Assembly: GCA_015350385.1 (NCBI GenBank)
Contig: WNKI01000005.1
Span: forward strand, 1,187,906 to 1,251,905
From: Aculops lycopersici
Lineage: Eukaryota; Arthropoda; Arachnida; Trombidiformes; Eriophyidae
DNA length: 64,000 nucleotides
Direction: 5' to 3'
The position numbers were made by a program, and so were the translations under genes. Each line of letters opens with the position of its first letter. Position 1 is the stretch's first letter. Below the pieces are notes generated by a model. The model made no database searches, was not told the origin of the DNA, and saw only the letters and a program-made list of their open reading frames with translations. Positions 34,693 through 43,249 of this stretch are shown piece by piece.

Positions 34693-36360
34693 TCAGTTGC
34701 TCTGCTTGCTCATAAACTTGTCTATATACAATCGGCCAATCTTATCGCCCGCCTTCTTGATCAGTGCTTGGTCGCTCTTTGAGTTTAACTTCGGCTTCAT
34801 ATCAAAGTTGCGCCTCCGATTGCCGAAGCTATGTGCCTCATAAAAGATACAATTGGCACTCTTGGCAAGCTTGTAGTAGCCGTCTTCGCCAAAGGTAGTT
34901 CCGTGCGAGTTTCTCATTAGCCAATACTCTTGGCCATCCTCGCGTCCATGACCAATCAGAAGCACCCCATGGTCTACATCAGCTGCCGGACATCCGTTCA
35001 TGTCGTGCACACCGCCACCGTACTCGTGGAAATCGGGACCTTTAGTTCCGATTCCAACAACCATTGGCGTCTTAACAACCAACCGCTCGAGAGCTGACCT
35101 CTTGGCGGTGATGTAGAATAATTTCGTTTTTGTCTTTAGGTATCCCATATGAGATTTAGGTGTATTTTTTGGATAGGGACAATCATTACGCCGCTTGGTA
35201 TATGGATAAGTGGATCTCAATTCAATTCCATAGTTGACAATGAATTCTCCCGCTTCGAAAAGTGGCGCTCCATCGCATCCTTCCATTCGCTCGTTCTCCC
35301 TGTAACCACAATCGATCATGTATTGTTCCGAGAATTCAACTAGATTTCCGGTTGCCTTGCAGTACATGTATTCGAGAAGAGCGATATAGGCAAAGGCATA
35401 GCACGAACCGCAACGGCCCTGCTCGCGTGCCTTAAAGAAACAACCTGATCGGCGCTGGTCAACGAACACCTCGTCTGGTAGGTCCGACTTAACTGGCTTC
35501 TGAATGGCAGGTGGGGATTGCTTTCCAACAACAAGGTCATTCAATGATTTGAACAAGCTTCCCACTCTTCCTGCCACCCGTGCGCTAGCCTTCTCAATCT
35601 TGACAAAATAATCCAGCTCATGATAGTCGTGTTCCATCTCTTCCCCAGCACCGAGGCTCATCATTTCCGGTCTCTCGTAATCGGGATTGTTTGACGGGAT
35701 GCGAGCCTTATACTTGGCTCTCACTTCCGGCGACTCAGTTACAGTCTCGGGTTGGGGTCCAAGAGAATCTATTGACAAAACTCGCTTGAAATCTCTGGCT
35801 GGCGTTTGGTTCTCCTGGGTTTCATGGCTCTCACGCACGGCCGGCATCTCAAACTCAGCTAACACATCATTTTCCATAAAACGGTGCAACTCGGCGGCAA
35901 CCTCCTCCTCGGTGGCCAACGGCGCTGGTTCCGGCCGAGAGGTTCCTCCTAGGCCTTCCCTATTATTATGCAACAGATTGGCGTCTAGCTCGTCGGGTGT
36001 CCAATCGGAACGCTTGTTAATCTTCAAGTAGTAGCTACATTTTCCAAGCTTATACTTGATTGCAGCCATGAAGGTTCTAAATGCACGAGCTATAAACAGC
36101 TTCTGTCGAATCAATTCCTCCGTGATTGACTTGTATGACTTCTTGAATATAGACTTATATCTAGAGAAGTCAAAAAATGTGGGCAACTTGAACGCATTGC
36201 GGCCACCTGTTCGTTGAGGCTCATCCGGTTTGGAGAGTGCCGAGTCGGTGGCTTTTGCGCCCGTCTCTTGGGCAAAAGACTGTTGGCTAGCTAGGTTCAG
36301 AGCAATAAGCACCCAGGCCACAATGGCAACAACAACAACCAACTTACTGGCCCCTCGCAT
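34693..36360 (-). CDS. Secreted C1A cysteine peptidase, paralogue D
   Basis: 555 residues, no intron. Signal peptide 1-30 (LVVVVAIVAWVLIALNLA). The I29 prodomain, about 62-125, has FDFSRYKSIFKKSY and INKRSDWTPDE. A basic site, RDFKR, is at 189-193. The linker holds SPEVRAKYKARIP and NNPDYERPEM, clearly related to the linker of paralogue B, and an amphipathic segment (RVGSLFKSLNDLVVG). The enzyme starts at FVDQR (about 299-303), with Gln314, Cys320 (CGSCY), His464 and Asn484 (NSH). Tyr321 and His486 replace the two conserved Trp. A basic C-terminal extension of about 45 residues follows the fold. The downstream gap toward paralogue C contains the pseudogene. Confidence 0.9.
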   Translation of the reverse strand: MRGASKLVVVVAIVAWVLIALNLASQQSFAQETGAKATDSALSKPDEPQRTGGRNAFKLPTFFDFSRYKSIFKKSYKSITEELIRQKLFIARAFRTFMAAIKYKLGKCSYYLKINKRSDWTPDELDANLLHNNREGLGGTSRPEPAPLATEEEVAAELHRFMENDVLAEFEMPAVRESHETQENQTPARDFKRVLSIDSLGPQPETVTESPEVRAKYKARIPSNNPDYERPEMMSLGAGEEMEHDYHELDYFVKIEKASARVAGRVGSLFKSLNDLVVGKQSPPAIQKPVKSDLPDEVFVDQRRSGCFFKAREQGRCGSCYAFAYIALLEYMYCKATGNLVEFSEQYMIDCGYRENERMEGCDGAPLFEAGEFIVNYGIELRSTYPYTKRRNDCPYPKNTPKSHMGYLKTKTKLFYITAKRSALERLVVKTPMVVGIGTKGPDFHEYGGGVHDMNGCPAADVDHGVLLIGHGREDGQEYWLMRNSHGTTFGEDGYYKLAKSANCIFYEAHSFGNRRRNFDMKPKLNSKSDQALIKKAGDKIGRLYIDKFMSKQSN

Positions 36361-37031
36361 GATGATAATTTTTGTTAATTTTAGAGCTAAGCTTAAACTC
36401 TAACTCTTTACCTCTCACTTTCTGTTTCTTTGTCACAGACATCTTTCTCTATCAATGATAACACACTATCAGTTGCGTTATCATTCAGATACAACCAACA
36501 TTCCAAAGGATGTAGCGGGATACAGCGGGTTTGCCTGTAGCACGGGTAGATTTCATGTTCGCCTCTTTTGGAATCAAAATAGACATTCTTTTGCATGTGG
36601 TGAACTCAACTCTTCATTTTGGCATCGAATTTTCCCCACCGAGTATGTTGGTGTCTGGAACTTTGTGAGCACATAACCGCTCATCGTCAATCTGAGGCCA
36701 CCGCTACTGTGATCGCGATGGTGTGTGCTTTTTGACAACTGAGGCCAAAGAGAGAGAGCTACTAGCTTGCCGGAGACACTCAGGAAATTCCACTAGAATC
36801 TGCAGTTTCATCATTCATTGATGAAACTGCAAACTCGTGTGCATTTTTCAACCCATGAAGATATCGGGATTAACATTCGATATGAGTGTGCCAATTCGAG
36901 CATACAGCTGACGATGTGCTATTGATACATAGCCGACATCAACGGAGAAACATGAGGCTCTCGCCACCCTTGGGAAGAACATTTTCAAATTTAGGGATTC
37001 GGGATTCAAGTAAGCAAAATTGTATTTAAAT
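36361..37031. other. Peptidase D upstream region, with a hairpin
   Basis: Holds the presumed promoter of paralogue D. From about 36850 the sequence is weakly similar to the left flank of repeat copy 2, suggesting an older and larger duplicated unit. No gene seen. Confidence 0.45.
36801..36831. repeat. Perfect 13-bp inverted repeat with 5-nt loop
   Basis: Arms tgcagtttcatca (36801-36813) and tgatgaaactgca (36819-36831) are exact reverse complements. It lies about 200 bp left of repeat copy 1. Confidence 0.85.
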
Positions 37032-38001
37032 CTCCTTAGATAATCGCCATTTTTTGCTGAGTTACATTTGGCATTATGAGGCGCCAACTGTCCAATTTTC
37101 GTAACAATCTAGTCACAGGTTATGTTATTACCGACATATACCTTTATTTAGAGAGAGTGTTGACAAATTCGTAATGCGTACATAGAATTCTACCAAATTT
37201 GCACAGGTGGCTCTTTGATGCTCGAATACAAGATAATCGATGCTACCGAGGACAGTCGACCCTGTTTCACCCTCTAATTTAGGCTCCAATATTTAGCTGC
37301 CGACTGTTTGGCCGACCAAATGCACACTAAGAAAATCTTAAAAAATTACAAGCTCTCGGCCATCGATAGCTCGCCATCAGCGCAGAATACTGTGCAACTT
37401 TCACAAAAGTTAATCGACAAACCTGGAAACGATAATCATTATTCTTCCCCGTAGGAGCCCATGTTATTTTCCGCATTCGCACATTTGCCTGCCGTTCTTT
37501 CCTGCGAGTGTCGCAAAACTACGGCGACAGCGCGCTGTGCTAGCTAGGCTTGTTTGGTCGTGGTACTTTTGCGACACACTCAGCCCGAAAACTACACGTC
37601 GCAGGCAAACGACAAAACCAGCAAACGACTCCGAAACACGATTCTGAGCATCCGGTTGCGTAGTTTGCCTTCCAAGTAGCACCGTTTAGGCTGGAGAGGT
37701 GCTTTTGGAGTGGTATTTTCTGCATTCTTCTCCTACAATCAGGATGCAAGTTTTGCAACTTGAACTAACATTGTAGCTCGTTCAGTATTGCTCCAAGACA
37801 CCCTGGGATTTGGCAAACGGAACCTCGTCCTGAAGGTCTAGAAGTGCAGAGTGGGGTATTTTTCGACTTGGATTCACTCGACGGAGTACGATAGAGCCTA
37901 ATACTTGTCGCATTGACCCTGTTGCTAGTCGCAATACAGTTAGATCCGATGCCTGTCCCCCTCGATACCTGGAAGTTGCGGAGATTGAAGATTTGCACTA
38001 A
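37032..38001 (+). repeat. 970-bp direct repeat, copy 1
   Basis: Runs from ctccttagataatcg to gatttgcactaa and matches copy 2 (42005-42974) in the same orientation. I count roughly 20 mismatches by eye plus two compensating 1-bp indels; about 490 bp in the middle (around 37273-37758) is identical. No terminal inverted repeats or target duplication could be identified. Short open frames on the minus strand (for example 37464-37682) match those in copy 2 only because the DNA does. They resemble no family I know. Confidence 0.9.
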
Positions 38002-38039
38002 ATATAAACTCATCAAGGAAACCGGGCAAGACTGACACA

Positions 38040-38060
38040 ATCTGGGATATCACCCCAGAT
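38040..38060. repeat. Hairpin just right of repeat copy 1
   Basis: Arms atctggg and cccagat flank a 7-nt loop. A differently spelled but equally paired palindrome sits at the matching place after copy 2 (43019-43035). Confidence 0.6.
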
Positions 38061-38254
38061 AGTGCAGGTCCATTAAGAACGCTCCAGAGAGCCTTCATAA
38101 TTGCGGTCTTTGGCGAGTTGATTTGACTTCACAATGAATGTTCACGATCATTATATTCACCGAATCTAATTTCACTAGAATCTATCAAAAAATTCCTGCA
38201 ATAGATCAATATCCTATTAAACTTCTTATTTCGTACCTATCAAAATACATGGAT

Positions 38255-39682
38255 CTAAAAGATCTTGAAACCTGCAATCGTGAGACGCATTGGTTTTGTC
38301 CTCAAGCCCAATGTAAAATTCTGGCGTATTGGATTCTTGTAGAGAGCCAGCGAAGTGGTGCGTCCATCAGTTGTGGCCATCATATAGCCATAGTTGGGGA
38401 AGAAACAATCGGCCAACTTATTGAGCTTGAAATAACCACGTTCTCCCCACGCTTCCGAGTGAGAGTTGCGCAAAAGCCAATACTCCTGGCCGTCCTCTCG
38501 CCCCTGTCCGACCAAAACCATGGCATGATGCTGATTTGGATCACAATTGTTTCCCGGATGCACACCGTTTCCATATTGATTGAAATCAGTTGGAACCAAA
38601 ACTGAGACAGTCATTGGATTAAACTTTAGATACTCTTCCATGTAAATTAAGTCCACCACTAAGCCGCTATCCAGATTACTACGATACTCGCCCATTCTGA
38701 ATGCGTCGACATCTGGTTTCAGCGGACACTCGTAGAGGCGCTCATAGTATGGGTACTTGGCGCGAGTTTCCAGTCCAACGGTGGCCACAAATGAGGCAAC
38801 ATTCATGCTCAACCCTCCAACACATCCGATCAACTTAAACTCCGGCCTCGAGTGGCCGCAATCTACAACATACTGCTCGCTAAACTCCACCCTCTCGCGC
38901 GTCTCCTTGCAATGGATATACTCGATTAGCGAGATTGTGGCGAAGGCATAGCAAGAGCCACACTTGCCCTGGTTTCTCACCTTCGAGAAACAAGCTCGAT
39001 GGTCGGTGATCAGCTCGTTTGCTTGCTTCTCTTTGTTGGATCCATCCCTCAACATCCTCCTTTTCTCATCGAAAACTCGCTTCCATTTGGCATAATCAAC
39101 TGAGTGGATCTTGTGCCAAGAGTGATCTGAAACCAGGTAAGGCTTTTCAGATTTCCCGAGGATCAGTTGGCTTCTTTGCTTTGGCTTGAGAAATTTTTTG
39201 TCTTCCAAATCGGAATCTGCCAAAGTCTCTCGCTTCTGTCGCTTCATTGAATTTTTATTGTCGTAATCATCATGATCATTAACTTCAACATCAACAGGTA
39301 GCGTCGGCTGCTTGGGATAAATGGCGCTCACCTCCTTCTCGGTCCAATCGCTCATTTGGTTCACGCGAAGACTGTAAGTTCCATGATTAAACTTGTACCT
39401 GATGCCGGAAATCACGGACTTCATGGCGTTTGCCAGGTAGAGCTGTTTTCTTTTTAACTCTTCAACCACCGAGCCATAGGATTTATGAAACAAGGACTTG
39501 AATTTTGCAAACTCGAGCATCCACGGCAACTTGAACCTGCTCCTCGGGGACTCATTACTCTTTTTGTTATCAACATTCAGCTCATCTCCTGACTCCTCAT
39601 TAGTGCGACAGTTGCACGAGCAAATGGCAAGAATGAGAACCAACAGCAGCAGGGCAATCGGTGCAAAGTGTTTCGGGTTCAT
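38255..39682 (-). CDS. Secreted C1A cysteine peptidase, paralogue E
   Basis: 475 residues, no intron. Signal peptide 1-22 (LLLLVLILAICSC). The I29 prodomain, about 55-118, has LEFAKFKSLFHKSYG and RVNQMSDWTEKE. A basic site, KRQKR, is at 147-151. The linker contains HSVDYAKWKRVFDEKRR (about 194-209), which looks like a second copy of the first prodomain helix. The enzyme starts at ITDHR (about 225-229), with Gln238, Cys244 (CGSCY), His386 and Asn406 (NSH). The VGHG motif of the siblings is VGQG here. Tyr245 and His408 replace the conserved Trp. It ends in a roughly 35-residue basic tail. The gene lies between the two 970-bp direct repeats and is the outermost array member. Confidence 0.9.
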   Translation of the reverse strand: MNPKHFAPIALLLLVLILAICSCNCRTNEESGDELNVDNKKSNESPRSRFKLPWMLEFAKFKSLFHKSYGSVVEELKRKQLYLANAMKSVISGIRYKFNHGTYSLRVNQMSDWTEKEVSAIYPKQPTLPVDVEVNDHDDYDNKNSMKRQKRETLADSDLEDKKFLKPKQRSQLILGKSEKPYLVSDHSWHKIHSVDYAKWKRVFDEKRRMLRDGSNKEKQANELITDHRACFSKVRNQGKCGSCYAFATISLIEYIHCKETRERVEFSEQYVVDCGHSRPEFKLIGCVGGLSMNVASFVATVGLETRAKYPYYERLYECPLKPDVDAFRMGEYRSNLDSGLVVDLIYMEEYLKFNPMTVSVLVPTDFNQYGNGVHPGNNCDPNQHHAMVLVGQGREDGQEYWLLRNSHSEAWGERGYFKLNKLADCFFPNYGYMMATTDGRTTSLALYKNPIRQNFTLGLRTKPMRLTIAGFKIF

Positions 39683-42004
39683 CTTTAATGATCTCCTGTG
39701 TTCTCACCTGTGAAATTGATACACTCGCAGGAGACTCATAAACACAAAAGGTGTCTCTATTGTGTTGATGAATACTCTTGTTCATGATCACAAGCACAAA
39801 GTGATGGCCTTCGTCACTCAACTAAGAATAGACTGGCTCACCGGGAAGCAGCGAGACACTAAACTGAAATCTGTGTTGATATTTGAGTCCATAAAAAAGG
39901 TGCCGCTTTTTAGCAAAACTAGAGGCCACCGAGATTATATAATCATCGGCACAAGATTATTGCAGCACACCTGCGTCTGAATGCAAGTTTCATGAGACGA
40001 TTGACACTTGAAATACGTCTGTGATCATCGTCACAATAAACTGGACGACATTCAGCCAGTTTTCAATGCAAAATTGATTCGTTCGCTTGCAGTTGGGCGT
40101 GTAAAATGTAGATGAGATATACTTGATTGGGGAGTCTGAAGTCCATCAAAGTACCTGGCGCGCTTAGGTCATTAAGTCTGATACCAATCACCAAAAGATC
40201 AACGTGTTCTCGGCGTCCAGGTGAGTGATACAATCGCCACCCACTTTATAAAATTTAATTTATTGTTCGAGCTCTCCTTTCTATCTTCAGCAGACGAGAG
40301 GGCTCAGGTAACTCTAGAGGGCAGCCAGCACACAACATTATCCAAAACTAATTGTTATGTCTCATTCACTTTTGTTGCAAGTTTCGTTTTTTGTTGCTGC
40401 TATTGCTGTTGTCGCTCACAAAATGAAAGACAATTGCAACAACGAAAACAACTACAACTACAACAACGACGACCACGACGACAAAAGCACAACTAATCCA
40501 AACCAAAGGGACATTCAAGTTTAACTCGAAGCGACTCGTTGTCGTGTCCATTAGTTCCGACTGTAACTTCTCTTTGTTTTCCTTCCTCCGACTTTCCAAA
40601 TCCATTCCTCAACCTTGCAAACTTTTAACTCTCGCTTTAGTTTTTGCTGAACATCAACTGGGTTGGCGGCGACGCCGCCGCCGCTAACTGAAATGAACAG
40701 TCTAGTTGCGAGTTTAATATATAGCCAACAAAAAGAGCAGCCAGTTAGATGGACGGCTGTCTGCCAACCAACCAGTGGACCAACCGGCGGCAAAAGCACT
40801 GGCTAAACCACCAGCAAAAGTTGGCGAAGGTGAGCAAGTGGCCAGCAAACGAAGCGCGAAGTTTGGCTACAGAACAAGAGAAACATGGAAGTTTAAGTTT
40901 TCCTCTAGTTGTTGCTCTGGCGTTTCTGTCGTCGTCTTTGCTGTCGCTGTCGCTGTTGTTGTTGCTCTTAGTTGTTAGTGAGACCTCCAACAAAAGAGTC
41001 GAAAAGTGCGACACTTTGCGCCATCGTCGTCGGCGTGGTCGTCGTCTCCGTAGAGTTTGCAATTTCACTAACGTTTGTTTTCACGGCGACGCCACAAAAG
41101 TCAAGGGATCAAAAGTTTTGCTGCACCGGAGACAAACAGGAAACGAGCGAAGCAAGAGGCAAGTGCGGAAACAAGTGGCCGCTTCCATGTCCCGCATCAA
41201 CTTTGCTCTAGCTCGATGAACAGCAATGAAATGCAATGCAATGCCAGACGCTTGAGTGGCCACTTTCTTCTGGCTCCCGTGTGGCCAGCAGTCGCAACAG
41301 TAGCAGCCACTCCACTCCAACTAAATGGACTGACCTCACGGGCGAGAGTTAATTTCCTGTTCGGCCTCCGAGTCGAGCTCGTCGTTGAGTTTAGTTCAGA
41401 TAAGAAAACTAGCTGTCGAAGCGCCACAAAAGTCAAGTGGGCACTTGTTGTCTTGTTGGGAAGGGAGTGTGAAAATCTTGGCCACTTCTATCGACAAATA
41501 TCTAAATGACCCATATTTGACTTCGAGCTCATAACTTCATAATTCATCTATCAAGTTCAAGTAAATTTGCACAGATAACACTTTAATGTAGCTCGTAAAC
41601 ACAGGTAATATTATCTCAGGTGTTGAACCCTCTAAACGCAACAAAATTTGACTCCCCAAATTTGAGGGTCATATTTTCGATTGAGCGAGAAAGTATCTCG
41701 ATATACTCCATTAAATGTCATTTTTCGCCCGTTTATTTTAAGTTATGTTTCACGTAGGCTGTGCAATTCTAGTGAAAATTTGTCGAAAGGTTACCAGATA
41801 ATGAGATAATTTCATTTTCTAGACCTAGGCACACGGCATTGCGATGGGTGGATATATTGAAGCCTAATCTGTCCGAGAGACTAAGTAATCTTATTAAGTG
41901 AGTGGGCCAAAGTCACCAGATAAATTTGAGCCTCTAGTCATATTCAAATTTGAATTCACAAATTCAAAGGCCTTTTTTGCGAACGAGTAAAATCGCATCT
42001 AGTC
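39683..42004. other. Intergenic region between peptidase E and repeat copy 2
   Basis: About 2.3 kb. The segment 40380-41480 is rich in trinucleotide-like words (TTGTTGCTG, CGACGACG) that open short frames on both strands, but none has recognisable domain content. No gene called. Confidence 0.45.
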
Positions 42005-42974
42005 CTCCTTAGATAATCGCCATTTTTTGCCGAGTTACATTTGTCATTATGAGGCACCAACTGTCCAATTTTCGTAACAATCTAGTCACAGGTTATGTTA
42101 TTACCGACAGATACCTCTATTTAGAGAGAGTGTTGACAAATTCGTAATGCGTACATAGAATTCTACCAAATTTGCACAGGTGGCCCTTTGATGCTCGAGT
42201 ACAAGATAATCGATGATACCGAGGACAGTCGACCCTGTTTTCACCCTCTAATTTAGGCTCCAATATTTAGCTGCCGACTGTTTGGCCGACCAAATGCACA
42301 CTAAGAAAATCTTAAAAAATTACAAGCTCTCGGCCATCGATAGCTCGCCATCAGCGCAGAATACTGTGCAACTTTCACAAAAGTTAATCGACAAACCTGG
42401 AAACGATAATCATTATTCTTCCCCGTAGGAGCCCATGTTATTTTCCGCATTCGCACATTTGCCTGCCGTTCTTTCCTGCGAGTGTCGCAAAACTACGGCG
42501 ACAGCGCGCTGTGCTAGCTAGGCTTGTTTGGTCGTGGTACTTTTGCGACACACTCAGCCCGAAAACTACACGTCGCAGGCAAACGACAAAACCAGCAAAC
42601 GACTCCGAAACACGATTCTGAGCATCCGGTTGCGTAGTTTGCCTTCCAAGTAGCACCGTTTAGGCTGGAGAGGTGCTTTTGGAGTGGTATTTTCTGCATT
42701 CTTCTCCTACAATCAGGATGCAAGTTTTGCAACTCGAACTAACATTGTAGCTCGTTCAGTATTGCTCCAAGACACCCTGGGATTTGGCAAAGGGAACCTC
42801 GTCCTGAAGGTCTAGAAGTGTAGAATGGGGTATTTTTCGACTCGGATTTACTCGACGGAGTACGATAGAGCCTAATACTTGTCGCATTGACCCTGTTGCT
42901 ACTCGCAATACAGTTGAATCCGATGCCTTTCCCCTCGATACCTGGAAGTTGCGGAGATTGAAGATTTGCACTAA
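42005..42974 (+). repeat. 970-bp direct repeat, copy 2
   Basis: Partner of 37032-38001, same orientation, offset about 4973 bp. Left and right flanks keep weaker similarity to those of copy 1. That suggests an older duplication, part of which has been homogenised or recently re-copied. Confidence 0.9.
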
Positions 42975-43018
42975 TAGAGGTAGTAAATCTGGGCAAGTAG
43001 CGATAAAATAGACACGAC

Positions 43019-43035
43019 CGGGGTGAATCACCCCG
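43019..43035. repeat. Palindrome right of repeat copy 2
   Basis: cggggtga and tcaccccg are exact reverse complements around a single base. It occupies the same relative place as the hairpin after copy 1, although the bases differ. Confidence 0.6.
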
Positions 43036-43249
43036 ATCGATATGGGGCCAAATATACACAATGCCCCAAAGTTTACCAAAGATTTTCGCCCTCGGCTAGT
43101 GAATCTTACAAATCCTTCTTTTCGACTAGATCAAAAATCAATTAAGCCCCAAGCATACTATTTAAGTCTCACGCAACCCGCAAAATTTCAATACTTGTAA
43201 TCATCATTATCCTGCCAATCAAATGACACGAAATTCTTACTTTGATAGA

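Noticed and set aside
37464..37758. Two overlapping 72-residue minus frames with identical proteins in both repeat copies (also 42438-42732)
   Set aside because: Protein identity follows from DNA identity in the repeat core. The frames overlap each other and match no known family.
37032..38001. Helitron identity for the direct repeat (ends in CTAA)
   Set aside because: The CTRR-like end is only four bases. There is no hairpin at the expected 10-15 bp inside it, and no clear A|T insertion site, so I left it unclassified.
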